Below are positions 41,572 through 50,836 of a DNA stretch of 64,000 bases, piece by piece (within the stretch, counting starts at the first letter, position 1; each line of letters starts with the position of its first letter). The stretch covers positions 4,655,001 through 4,719,000 of the forward strand of contig CP051187.1 in NCBI GenBank assembly GCA_038087035.1, written 5' to 3'. The translations under genes and the position numbers were made by a program. A model generated the notes under the pieces. The model ran no database searches. It saw only the letters and a program-made list of their open reading frames with translations, and had not been told where the DNA came from. This DNA comes from Gloeotrichia echinulata CP02 (GTDB lineage Bacteria > Cyanobacteriota > Cyanobacteriia > Cyanobacteriales > Nostocaceae).

Positions 41572-44412
41572 ATGGCACCTCATTCACCTGTTTGGACGCT
41601 AACAACTGAGCAAGTCTATAAAACTCTGTCAACTTCGGCACAGGGACTTTCTGAGTCAGAAACAGCAATCAGAATCAAGCATTACGGGTTTAATGAATTA
41701 CCCGAACCTGCGAGGCGATCGCTATTACTCCGCTTCATTGATCAATTGACTCATTTCATGGCACTGTTGCTCTGGGTCGCAGGTACCCTAGCTTTTATCT
41801 CTGGTACACCAGAACTCGCCTGGTCAATCTGGGCGGTGATTTGGATTAATGCCGGTTTCAGTTTTTGGCAAGAATTCCAGGCTGAACAAGCGTTAGCAGC
41901 ACTCAATAAAATGTTGCCTGCCCAAGCTAAAGTCTATCGAGATGGGAAGTTATGTGAGATTGCTGTGAGGGAGATGGTGCCGGGAGATGTCATGGAGTTG
42001 GAAGAGGGCGATCGCATCTCTGCTGATGCCAGACTGGTTTCAGCACAGTCTTTGTATGTCGATGTCTCAGTGCTGACTGGAGAATCCTTGCCGGTTGCGA
42101 GATTAGCTGAACCTGTCGTTACTGAAAAGATGCGTGCGTCGGAAGCCAGCAATCTTGTTTTTGCCGGTTCTACCGTTGCCGCAGGGCGGGGATTAGCTGT
42201 AGTTTATGCTACAGGAACTCAGACTGAGTTTGGTCAGGTTGCCCACCTAACCGCAACGGTGAAGCGAGAACCCAGCACCCTGGAAGTTCAAATTAATCGG
42301 GTGGTGCATGTAATCACAGCCATCGCCCTCGGCATGGGTGTTTTGGTGTTTCTGCTGACTAATCTGCTGGTGGGTATGGGAGCCAAGGAAAGCTTCATTT
42401 TTGCGATCGGCATTATTGTAGCGTTTGTCCCAGAAGGACTGCTACCAACGGTGACTCTGGCTCTAGCAATTGGTGTCAAGCGCATGGCCAAGCGCAATGC
42501 TTTGGTGCGTCGTCTGTCGGCAGTGGAGACATTGAGTGCGACAACGGTCATCTGTACGGATAAAACTGGCACACTGACCAAGAATGAGATGACGGTGCGT
42601 CAACTCTGGATTCCGACAACTGAGATTGAAGTCACGGGAGTGGGCTACGAGCCAACCGGAGAGGTACGACTGACAAATCAGCGACAGGAGTCACAGGTAA
42701 ATCTACTGTTGACAGGGGCGGCGCTCTGCTCAAACGCCCGCCTGAACCATCCAGCAGGTTCCAGTCAGTGGCAGGAGATTGGTGATCCTACGGAAGCCGC
42801 TCTCCTGGTGGCTGCTCTCAAAAAGGGATTGAATCTGGAACAATTACAGGGTCAGATGAAGAGAATTCAGGAAGTTCCCTTTGATTCGCGCCGACGGATG
42901 ATGAGTGTTTTGCTACAAAAAACTGCCGATGATTCAGGTTTAGGGTTGGAGTTAGAAGGGCAATCGTCCCATGTCAAAACGCTCACGGCTCCCTATCTAA
43001 TTTTTACCAAGGGGTCGCCATTGGATGTGCTGCAACACTGTCAACAGATTCTCAAGGATGGGCATATAGAACCATTATCAGCCGCAGCACGGGCAGAGGT
43101 GACTGCCGCTAATGATACATTTGCCAGTCGAGGTTATCGAGTTTTGGGCGTTGCTACCCAACAAAAACAGGAGCGCCCACCGCAAGCAGCCCAGGAACTA
43201 GAGCAAAATCTGATCTTCGTGGGGTTGGTAGCAATGATTGACCCGCCCAGACCAGAAGTGGCGGAGGCGATCGCTCGATGTCATCAAGCGGGTATCCAGG
43301 TGACGATGGTGACGGGGGATTATGGATTAACTGCAGAAGCGATCGCCCGGCGAATTGGTTTGGTTGATGGTAAAGTTAGGGTGGTTACAGGCGAAGAAAT
43401 GGGTCATATCTCAGATGCCCAACTGCGTCAAATCTTGCAGCAAAAATCTGGGTTAGTCTTTGCCCGTGTGATGCCTGAACAGAAGTTAAGGCTGGTTCAA
43501 GCTTACATTGCAATGGGTCATATCGTAGCGGTGACGGGTGATGGGGTGAATGATGCTCCCGCCTTAAGATCTGCAAATATCGGTATTGCGATGGGTATGA
43601 GCGGTACGGATGTGGCGCGGGAAGCGGCTGATATTGTGCTGATTGATGATAACTTTGCCACTATCGTCAGTGCGATTGAGCAGGGACGAGCGGTATATCA
43701 AAATATTCGTAAGTTTATCACATATATTCTATCATCCAACATGGCAGAGTTTATCCCTTTCCTGGCGATGGTTTTTTTAAAGATTCCCCCAGCTTTGGTA
43801 ATTCTGCAAATTTTGGCTATCGATTTGGGCACAGATATGATTCCCGCCCTGGCCTTGGGCGCAGAACAACCGGAAGCAGGGATCTTACTTCAACCACCAC
43901 GCCAGAAGTCGAAACCATTACTGGATATGTCTTTATTGTTGCGTGCCTATTGCTTTCTCGGCTTGCTGGAAGGATTGGCAGGTATGACAGGTTTTCTGCT
44001 GGTTTGGTGGGCAAATGGCTACGGGATTACCGAGTTGCAGGCTATGAATTCCGCTATTCTAGCACACTCGGCGAATGCTACCCAGATGGCAATTTATCAT
44101 CAAGCAACAACTGTGACACTGGCGGCGATTGTCGCTTGTCAGGATGGTAACGTTTTTGCCTGCCGCAGTGAACGCATCTCGATTTTTCCCTTGGGCTTCT
44201 TTAGCAACCGTTTGATTTGGTTAGGTATTGCTATTGAGTGGACACTGATTTTATCTATTATCTATGTCCCACCCTTACAAAAAATCTTTGCGACTGCACC
44301 CCTATCTCCGTTGCAATGGTCGATTTTGCTTGCGTGTCCACCATTGATACTAATGGCTGATGAAGTGCGAAAGCAAATTGTTCAGAGGATAGATGCGGGT
44401 CATCGGGTCTGA
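41572..44412 (+). CDS. P-type cation ATPase, Na,K-ATPase-like (P2 type)
   Basis: 946 residues. N-terminal cation-ATPase domain, A domain with VSVLTGESLPV, M4 motif AFVPEGLLPTVTLALAIG, phosphorylation site Asp in VICTDKTGTLTKNEMT, nucleotide domain (GDPTEAALL, IFTKGSP), hinge VTGDGVNDAPALRSANIGIA, and M6 LAIDLGTDMIPALALGAEQP. The PEGLL (M4) and DLGTDMIPA (M6) sequences resemble Na,K-ATPase/P2C pumps more than Ca pumps, so Na+ or K+ transport is likely, and no beta subunit is expected. The natural tail is uncertain because the frame ends where STAND-type sequence begins. Confidence 0.93.
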   Translation: MAPHSPVWTLTTEQVYKTLSTSAQGLSESETAIRIKHYGFNELPEPARRSLLLRFIDQLTHFMALLLWVAGTLAFISGTPELAWSIWAVIWINAGFSFWQEFQAEQALAALNKMLPAQAKVYRDGKLCEIAVREMVPGDVMELEEGDRISADARLVSAQSLYVDVSVLTGESLPVARLAEPVVTEKMRASEASNLVFAGSTVAAGRGLAVVYATGTQTEFGQVAHLTATVKREPSTLEVQINRVVHVITAIALGMGVLVFLLTNLLVGMGAKESFIFAIGIIVAFVPEGLLPTVTLALAIGVKRMAKRNALVRRLSAVETLSATTVICTDKTGTLTKNEMTVRQLWIPTTEIEVTGVGYEPTGEVRLTNQRQESQVNLLLTGAALCSNARLNHPAGSSQWQEIGDPTEAALLVAALKKGLNLEQLQGQMKRIQEVPFDSRRRMMSVLLQKTADDSGLGLELEGQSSHVKTLTAPYLIFTKGSPLDVLQHCQQILKDGHIEPLSAAARAEVTAANDTFASRGYRVLGVATQQKQERPPQAAQELEQNLIFVGLVAMIDPPRPEVAEAIARCHQAGIQVTMVTGDYGLTAEAIARRIGLVDGKVRVVTGEEMGHISDAQLRQILQQKSGLVFARVMPEQKLRLVQAYIAMGHIVAVTGDGVNDAPALRSANIGIAMGMSGTDVAREAADIVLIDDNFATIVSAIEQGRAVYQNIRKFITYILSSNMAEFIPFLAMVFLKIPPALVILQILAIDLGTDMIPALALGAEQPEAGILLQPPRQKSKPLLDMSLLLRAYCFLGLLEGLAGMTGFLLVWWANGYGITELQAMNSAILAHSANATQMAIYHQATTVTLAAIVACQDGNVFACRSERISIFPLGFFSNRLIWLGIAIEWTLILSIIYVPPLQKIFATAPLSPLQWSILLACPPLILMADEVRKQIVQRIDAGHRV

Positions 44413-44435
44413 CTCCTGAGCAAGTTAACCAATAT

Positions 44436-45629
44436 TTGGACGCGGTTGGCGAACAACTAGGAGCAGTCAAAACTTTGCTTCAGCAAGATACCGCACTGCA
44501 AGAGCTAGCAAAGTCTCCTTTAACACTTAGTGTCATGACTCTGGCTTATCAAGGCAAAAAAGTAAAAGAACTACCTCAAACAGATTCGGTGGAAGCACGT
44601 CGTGAACACCTGTTTAATTCTTATATTGAGCGGATGTTCAAGCGAAAGGGAGTTAATCAGCAATACCCGAAAGATCTGACAGTACACTGGCTAACTTGGC
44701 TGGCGCAACACATATCTCAATCGTCTCAAACAGTTTTTCTAATTGAGCAAATACAACCGACTTGGTTGCAGTCTGATCTTGAAAGAATACTTTATAAATT
44801 TGAAATGACTCTGATTGGGATACTGGCTATCGGATTGATATTATTACTAGGTTATGGGTTAGATCATTCTTTTTATGAAATATCGAAGCTGCCAAATAAC
44901 CTGAACAACCTGCCTAAGATAATATCGATGAATGCAGGAATGTGGGGGCTAGTTCTAATAATATGGGGGCTAGTTTTGTGGTTGAATTTCGGACGTGGCG
45001 AAGCAGAAATAAAAACTTTTGAAACTTTGACTTATCCTTGGAAAAAAACACAAAAACATCTGCTTAATGGCTTAATATATGGACTTAAATGGAGTCTAGT
45101 TTTGTCCCTATTTTGTGTGTTATGGTGTTATGTAGCTTGGCCAGGCAGTCAAAATTCAGATTCACGATTTAACAAGATAATCATCTTTGGACTAATTACA
45201 GGATTAATCTTAGGGCTGATTATAGGATTAATTCATGGATTGAAAGGCGCAGAAATAGAAACAAAAAATATTCCCAACCAGGGCATTTGGAGTTCTGCTA
45301 AAAATGCAGCGATAATAGCAGGATTTAGCTGGCTGATTTTGGGCTTGATTATTTTTTTTCCTCCACCGATTGGTTTGTTTCCCAAAGAGTTAAAATCAAT
45401 AACTTCTGTCATAAATTGGGGACTAATTTTAGGGCTGCTTTTTGGGGGTGGAATAGCCTGCATCCAACACTTCAGCTTACGACTGCTCCTCTGGGTTGAG
45501 GGTTTTATCCCGATGAATTATGCCCGTTTCCTTAACTACGCCAGCGATCGCATTTTTCTGCAAAAAGTTGGGGGTGGTTACATCTTCGTCCATCGGATGT
45601 TGCTGGAACATTTTGCTGGGATGAAGTAA
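44436..45629 (+). CDS. C-terminal fragment of a NACHT/STAND NTPase with membrane segments
   Basis: 397 codons from a TTG. The frame is open upstream to about 44380 and reads SGLTPEQVNQYLDAVGEQLG, but no start codon or ribosome site precedes it. The sequence (LQELAKSPLTLSVMTLAYQG, EARREHLFNSYIERMFKRKG, DLTVHWLTWLAQHI) is the winged-helix part after a NACHT ATPase, followed by about six hydrophobic segments (LIGILAIGLILLLGYGL, LVLIIWGLVLWL, ITGLILGLIIGLIHGL, AAIIAGFSWLILGLIIFF) and FVHRMLLEHFAGM. The Walker A/B part is missing. It is a remnant of a membrane-linked STAND protein, fused in position to the 3' end of the pump gene. Confidence 0.72.
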   Translation: MDAVGEQLGAVKTLLQQDTALQELAKSPLTLSVMTLAYQGKKVKELPQTDSVEARREHLFNSYIERMFKRKGVNQQYPKDLTVHWLTWLAQHISQSSQTVFLIEQIQPTWLQSDLERILYKFEMTLIGILAIGLILLLGYGLDHSFYEISKLPNNLNNLPKIISMNAGMWGLVLIIWGLVLWLNFGRGEAEIKTFETLTYPWKKTQKHLLNGLIYGLKWSLVLSLFCVLWCYVAWPGSQNSDSRFNKIIIFGLITGLILGLIIGLIHGLKGAEIETKNIPNQGIWSSAKNAAIIAGFSWLILGLIIFFPPPIGLFPKELKSITSVINWGLILGLLFGGGIACIQHFSLRLLLWVEGFIPMNYARFLNYASDRIFLQKVGGGYIFVHRMLLEHFAGMK

Positions 45630-45738
45630 GTTTAGGTAGAGCGCGTGCGATGCTCGCTAACGAACCTCTAGAAAGTCAGAATGGCTAAGGCTAGAGCCTT
45701 CTTGAAGCTCAAAGAAGCTCACACAGAATGAGCAAAAC

Positions 45739-46674
45739 CTAAATTTGAGGATGATTATTTGTTAACCAAACCATCAAATTCGCCATTTGCTGAAAATCTA
45801 ACAAAGCTTCGCCTAACTCTTCGAGCTTAACTAGGGGGAGAGATTGAATTTGCAACAGCAGATCTGATGGTAATTGTTCCACCTTCAAACGTCTAGCTAA
45901 CAGACGCACAACTAAAGCTAATTTCCCTTCAACTTGTCCTCGTAGTTCACCCTGCTCAATACCCCGCTCTTCAGCTTCTCTAATTTTTTCTAAATAAAGA
46001 GGTGATAACTGCATGATTAACTCCCGTTCTTCTGGTTCCATATTTTGTTTCGCTTCCAGAATCACCCGCAGGTTGCTAAATAGCTCCAGTGCATTTGCAC
46101 GATAGGGACTATCCGCTGGTAATGCGCCTACTTCGGTAATCGCCTGGGACTGGACTTTTCCTTTTCCCAACAATCTCAACCACAGGGTTTGTGGCGTTGC
46201 TGGTAACTGGTGAATCACAATGATTCCGGTTTTTTGAAGTGGCGGTAGCAAATATACACCGCTTCCCCAACTCTCTACCTCATTTATAGCACCAAAGCCT
46301 AACAATGTTGGTGCAGCTAGGGTCGGTGTGAAAATCCATAACCAAGGTAAATCTTCATCAGCTATCTTCTGTTGCTTTTCGCGTCTAGCTTGGCGGATGA
46401 TTTCTAAGTGTAAGTCATAGAGTTTCGACATACAACTGCGAATCTCTAGCGCCGTTACGGGATTACGAAATGGTTCAAATGCTGCTGAATTTGCAGCACA
46501 TTGAGCCAATAAACCCAGGTCTGAAGTAGCAGATAAATTGGCATTCGGGGTAAAGTAGACATCAATTTCGCGCACTTCACTATTGAGCGTCAGCGCTGTT
46601 TTGACTTGACCGTAGGGTGACAGCAGCGACTCTAGCAAGTTCTTCGCAAATTGGTCGTGAGGAAATTGGCTCAT
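45739..46674 (-). CDS. DUF4351-containing Rpn-like protein
   Basis: 311 residues. The N-terminal two-thirds resembles cyanobacterial Rpn/PD-(D/E)XK-type proteins (FAKNLLESLLSPYGQVKTAL, EVREIDVYFTP). The last 60 residues form the DUF4351 helical unit (ALVVRLLARRLKVEQLPSDL, LQIQSLPLVKLEELGEALLD, FQQMANLMVWL), which also occurs in the fragments at 61.2 and 62.0 kb. A nuclease role is a family-level suggestion. ATG start at 46674. Confidence 0.75.
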   Translation of the reverse strand: MSQFPHDQFAKNLLESLLSPYGQVKTALTLNSEVREIDVYFTPNANLSATSDLGLLAQCAANSAAFEPFRNPVTALEIRSCMSKLYDLHLEIIRQARREKQQKIADEDLPWLWIFTPTLAAPTLLGFGAINEVESWGSGVYLLPPLQKTGIIVIHQLPATPQTLWLRLLGKGKVQSQAITEVGALPADSPYRANALELFSNLRVILEAKQNMEPEERELIMQLSPLYLEKIREAEERGIEQGELRGQVEGKLALVVRLLARRLKVEQLPSDLLLQIQSLPLVKLEELGEALLDFQQMANLMVWLTNNHPQI

Positions 46675-46709
46675 GAACTACTGGTAATGCTCCTAACTCC
46701 TAACTCCTA

Positions 46710-46813
46710 ATACCATTTCACCAAAACTCTGATACATATAGATTTCCCGTAAGGGCACGGCAATGCCGTGCCCCTACCAACGTATTTGTATCATACTTAA
46801 AGTAAAGCGGTAT
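46710..46813. mobile_element. E2 element (complete)
   Basis: 104 bp, ends ATACCATTTCACC and AAAGCGGTAT, with CTCTGATACATATAG and TTGTATCATACTT subterminal and a perfect core GGGCACGGCAATGCCGTGCC. The AAGTTAGGAG-type heptads flank it. Confidence 0.88.
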
Positions 46814-46839
46814 AACTCCTAACTCATAACTCCTAACTT

Positions 46840-48126
46840 TCACAGTACGCGCAGTAAGCTAGGAATACTATCTATCCCTTCCAGGTTACGTATTTGTTCT
46901 AAAGCTTGGCGGAAGTTCCCTTCCCGAACGTCGTGGGTGACAACTACAATTTCTGCTAGTTCTCCCTGAAAACCGGTTTGGACAATCGATTCTAAGCTTA
47001 CGCCATAATTGCCAAAGCAAGTACCCAATTGACCAATCACTCCCGGTTCGTCTCTCGTCAAAAATCGGGTATAAAAGCGCGTCACAAGTTCCGCAATTGG
47101 CGCAATTTCGCAGTAATCGTGATGCCCACAAGTTAATAGGGGATTGGGGTTAGTTGTACTGGTCTTGAGGGTAGCTACTAGATTTAAGATATCCGATGAT
47201 ACTGCGCTAGCTGTTGCTCCAGCACCTGCACCAGGTCCAAAAAACATTACCTGACCAATGGGTTCACCTTCTACGAGAATGGCATTATACACACCGTTAA
47301 TACTAGCTAAGGGGTGTGCTTTAGGTACTAAGGTGGGATGAACGCGAACCGAGAGGGGAGACGAGGGAGTAACTCGTTTGGCGATCGCTAAAAGTTTGAT
47401 GACAAAGCCTAATTTTTCGGCATAGGCGATATCTGTTTTACTAACTTGCCGAATTCCCTCACAATAAACATCTTGTAGGTTAATCCGTCCGCCAAAGCCT
47501 AATGATGCGAGGATGGCAATTTTATCCCCTGCGTCTAAGCCATCGACATCAGCGGTGGGGTCAGCTTCAGCGTAACCCAATCGTTGGGCATCAGCTAACA
47601 CATCGCTGAAGTTGCTGCCTTCGGTTTGCATCCGTGTCAAAATGTAATTAGTAGTACCGTTGACAATGCCAGTTATAGTATAAATACGGTTAACACTTAA
47701 AAATTGCTTTAGGGGTTGAACGACGGGGATACCACCACCCACAGCAGCTTCTAATAAGACATATACGCCGGCTTGATTAGCAGTTGTGAAAATTTCTGCC
47801 CCAAAACGGGCGATCGCCGCTTTATTGGCGGTGACAACATGCTTACCATTTCGTAGAGCTTGGAGAATCAGCGATCGCGCTGGTTCTAGTCCGCCCATCA
47901 CTTCCACGACTATATCCACTTCTGGGTCATTGACAATTGACTCTAAATCTGTAGTCATGACACCCTCTGGCAGTTCTACCTCACGGGGTTTACCCTGCGA
48001 TCGCACTCCCACCCGATATATTTCTATCTCTTGCAACAATGGGTGGCGTCCAGTTGTATCTTGCAACAATTTGACTGTACCCGTTCCCACAGTGCCTAAT
48101 CCGAGGATTCCCAGTTTCACGCCCAC
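46840..48126 (-). CDS. hom: homoserine dehydrogenase
   Basis: 428 residues, GTG start. NAD(P)-dependent reduction of aspartate semialdehyde to homoserine, the branch point to threonine and methionine. N-terminal Rossmann LGILGLGTVGTGTVKLLQ (5-22), VVEVMGGLEPA, HVVTANKAAIA, the catalytic region GIVNGTTNYILT and EADPTADVDGLDAGDKIAIL, and a C-terminal ACT domain (about 350-428; LTRDEPGVIGQLGTCFGNYG) for threonine feedback. It lies downstream of petH in the same direction but separated by a 115-bp spacer with a hairpin. Confidence 0.97.
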   Translation of the reverse strand: MGVKLGILGLGTVGTGTVKLLQDTTGRHPLLQEIEIYRVGVRSQGKPREVELPEGVMTTDLESIVNDPEVDIVVEVMGGLEPARSLILQALRNGKHVVTANKAAIARFGAEIFTTANQAGVYVLLEAAVGGGIPVVQPLKQFLSVNRIYTITGIVNGTTNYILTRMQTEGSNFSDVLADAQRLGYAEADPTADVDGLDAGDKIAILASLGFGGRINLQDVYCEGIRQVSKTDIAYAEKLGFVIKLLAIAKRVTPSSPLSVRVHPTLVPKAHPLASINGVYNAILVEGEPIGQVMFFGPGAGAGATASAVSSDILNLVATLKTSTTNPNPLLTCGHHDYCEIAPIAELVTRFYTRFLTRDEPGVIGQLGTCFGNYGVSLESIVQTGFQGELAEIVVVTHDVREGNFRQALEQIRNLEGIDSIPSLLRVL

Positions 48127-48157
48127 AAATCTTACACCCTATTTCCGCAATAACAAT

Positions 48158-48187
48158 TGTAGGGTGGGCAAAGCAGCCCACCCTACT
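48158..48187. repeat. GTAGGGTGGGC hairpin
   Basis: GTAGGGTGGGCAAAGCAGCC followed by CACCCTAC; an 11-bp stem between petH and hom that could act as a terminator or as a dispersed palindrome. Confidence 0.65.
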
Positions 48188-48241
48188 AATTATCCTTTGT
48201 TCAGTTGTTTTTTGTCACTTGTCAAATGACTAATAACTAAC

Positions 48242-49549
48242 TTAGTAGGTTTCTACGTGCCAGCGACCGGCTTTTTTGAGGTCTTTCTGGTAATCACTCC
48301 AGGTCACGCCTTCCTTAGCAGCTGCTGCTGTTAAAGCTGCATCAATACCATCTTCCATACCGCGCAAACCACAGATGTAGGTGTGGGTCTTTTCATCTTT
48401 AATTAATTGCCACAATTCATCTGCATGTTCTGCCACCCGGTCTTGGATGTACATTCTACCACCTTGGGGATTTTTCTGTTCCCGGCTGATGGCGTAAGTC
48501 AGGCGGAAGTTATCAGGATATTTTTCCTGAATTTCTTCCAATTCTTGCTTATACAGAATGTTGGGAGTGGTGGGCACACCAAATATCAGCCAAGAGAATC
48601 CATTAAACTGGTATTCTGGGTTAGCGGCTCTTTCGGCATCATTAAACATCCGCCACAGATAAGTCCGCATGGGGGCGATACCTGTTCCGGTTGCCATCAT
48701 GATGACTTTAGCTTCGGGGTCTTCGGGTAATAGCATTTCTTTACCCACTGGCCCTGTGATTTTAACATCTGCTCCTACTTCGATGTGAGTTAGATAAGTT
48801 GAGCAAACACCGTAGACTGTTTCGCCGCTTTCTGGGTGCTTGTACTCCAACTGACGGACGCACAGTGATATTGTCTTGTCATCTACATCATCTCCATGAC
48901 GAGTGGAGGCGATGGAGTAAAGTCTCAGCTTTTCAGGCTTGCCGTTTTTGTCCAATCCTGGGGGAATAATGCCGATACTTTGACCTTCGAGATATTTCAA
49001 ATTTCCGCCGGAAAGGTCAAATTTGATGTGCTGAACAATACCAATCCCGCCTTCTTGGACTAACGCTTCATTGGAGATTACCTTACCAATAAAAGGAGCG
49101 TTGGGTCGGTAAATGTTAACAGGAACATCAGCGTGAGCATCTTTTTTGGCTTTCGCTTGAGTCATGGTGTTGCCTTCTTTATCCTTCTTCTTAAGCTGTT
49201 CTGCAGCTGATGATTGAGCGAAGCCTTCGACTTCACTGTTTCCATTCACAGGTGTGGCTTGACCATTTCCCTCACTGTTAGCAAATCCAAATGCAGCTTG
49301 ACCATTAACTTGCCCTAAAGCACTTATGGTTTGAATACTAACAATTTTGCCGCCTAGGCGAGTGATACGTCGCATTTCTTGATTCATGCGGTTGTAAGGC
49401 ACTCTGATGAATACACTGCCACTTTTACGAATTGGGTAGTTGGTTGTATCAGTTTCTTCGTTCTGACGCAGACCCACTACTTCGTAAACGAAGACGCGGC
49501 TACCTGATTCTGTGTTAGCAGCACCCTCAACAGCACCTTGGTTGTACAT
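48242..49549 (-). CDS. petH: ferredoxin-NADP(+) reductase, phycobilisome-linked
   Basis: 435 residues from the ATG at 49549 (GGAG about 12 bp before; the frame extends to a GTG at 49561). The N-terminal CpcD-like linker domain (about 15-75, SRVFVYEVVGLRQNEET, GSVFIRVPYNRMNQEMRRI) attaches FNR to phycobilisomes. A Gln/Gly/Asn-rich hinge follows, then the catalytic FNR (about 137-435) with FAD motif LRLYSIAST, NADP motif MMATGTGIAPMRTYLW and C-terminal WHVETY. An internal ATG at 49165 with GAAGG 7-8 bp upstream could give the short, unlinked isoform described in other cyanobacteria. Confidence 0.97.
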   Translation of the reverse strand: MYNQGAVEGAANTESGSRVFVYEVVGLRQNEETDTTNYPIRKSGSVFIRVPYNRMNQEMRRITRLGGKIVSIQTISALGQVNGQAAFGFANSEGNGQATPVNGNSEVEGFAQSSAAEQLKKKDKEGNTMTQAKAKKDAHADVPVNIYRPNAPFIGKVISNEALVQEGGIGIVQHIKFDLSGGNLKYLEGQSIGIIPPGLDKNGKPEKLRLYSIASTRHGDDVDDKTISLCVRQLEYKHPESGETVYGVCSTYLTHIEVGADVKITGPVGKEMLLPEDPEAKVIMMATGTGIAPMRTYLWRMFNDAERAANPEYQFNGFSWLIFGVPTTPNILYKQELEEIQEKYPDNFRLTYAISREQKNPQGGRMYIQDRVAEHADELWQLIKDEKTHTYICGLRGMEDGIDAALTAAAAKEGVTWSDYQKDLKKAGRWHVETY

Positions 49550-49561
49550 TCTTTCTACCAC

Positions 49562-50570
49562 TCCGATCTTTACTTAACCGTTTTTGAAAAAAACCTTTCC
49601 CATCTTCAGCAAGCTTTAGTTTACCGGATTTTTGGTTCCCAAAACTGGCTACCTGGAAAAGGGGTATCATCAAGCTAATGCCTTGCTAAGTACACTCACC
49701 AAAGACATGCAGGCTGCGCCAAAACACACCTGTTCACCTTCTACGGTAGAGGATAAGTCTTTTGGAGAATGTTAATAATGAGTCAATTTAATCTTTTTTT
49801 TCGATGAACTACCACCCGAAGTGTTCGGGTAGGTTGTCATGTGTTGTACTGACACCTTAATCATACCATGTTCATGGCAATTAAAATTACCAACATATCC
49901 ACCCCTAGCTCCCGACTTGAGGATGCTGAGTCGCGAATAGGGATAACACCCATTTTATCGGCTATGTGAGGACAATTGTGGTTTGGGGCGCAAGGCTTTG
50001 TCCCCCGGAAGATCATCGAACAACGCCAAAAACCGTGATTTTTCCCTGCCGTCAGGGGTCATACCCAATACTGCTAGGACAGCTTTACCAAAATTTTTGC
50101 TACAATAGAAAAAAGTCGCCATAGGGCATTGGGAGACTATAAACGGACGTGGAGAGACTGTAAGACTACCTAGTAGCGGGTTTCTGTCTTCGCGGAGCGT
50201 CAAGGAATCCTCGCTCCTTTAGGAAGAGGATGTATGTCAGTTAACGCAAAGGTAAGGACAAGGGAAAAAGGGGATAAGACATATAACACCCTCTTCCCTG
50301 TTACCTTATGGTTAAGATAGAAAACGGGAAATTATCCCGGGAATTACTAATTTTGGGAATTTTATGATGGGCAATTATTTTTTAATTGCCCATCTTTATA
50401 TTTTAATCTTTTTGTGTTTAATAAGCAATTTTTTTGAGGCTTTAATTAATAAAAATATCTCATACAAAATCCGAGTGATTGCACGTGGTATTTGTAGGGG
50501 CACAGCAATGTTACCGCATGTTTGTGTGACCGTAACGGGACTTGATATAATCTATTAATCAATAAAAATT
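49562..50570. other. region upstream of petH without a firmly supported gene
   Basis: About 1 kb. It holds a small ACCCGAAGTGTTCGGGT hairpin at 49814-49830 and a GGGAAATTATCCCGG dyad near 50325-50342. A minus-strand frame at 49955-50122 (MATFFYCSKNFGKAVLAVLG, 55 residues) lacks a ribosome site and homology I can name. A degraded core palindrome (GTAGGGGCACAGCAATG) lies at about 50493-50510. The petH promoter should lie within its first 300 bp. Confidence 0.45.
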
Positions 50571-50670
50571 ATACCAATTCAAAAAATATTTGCAACACAT
50601 CAATAATCTGTAGGGGCGCAAGGCCTTGCGCCCCTACCCTATCTGTCCCATTCTTTTTTAAAATTGGTAT
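50571..50670. mobile_element. E7 palindromic element
   Basis: 100 bp with ends ATACCAATT and AATTGGTAT, AAAAAATATTTGCAACACATC inside (first 20 bases shared with the copy at 18550) and a perfect core GTAGGGGCGCAAGG plus complement at about 50611-50638. Confidence 0.82.
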
Positions 50671-50836
50671 TACATAGTAAAAAAATTGATAAATGAAAAG
50701 AATCTGGATACTTGTTAGCAAAGTTAAATATCCAGATTAAAGTGATTATTTTTGAGTTTTTGAACCAATACCAAATCCCTCACAGACTTTTCAAACATTC
50801 TCTTAACCGAACCGTATTGTATCCATTCCTAGTCTG

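Noticed and set aside
49955..50203. Possible 55-82 residue minus-strand protein upstream of petH
   Set aside because: Start lacks a ribosome site and part of the frame crosses palindrome-like sequence; kept only as a remark in the gap entry.
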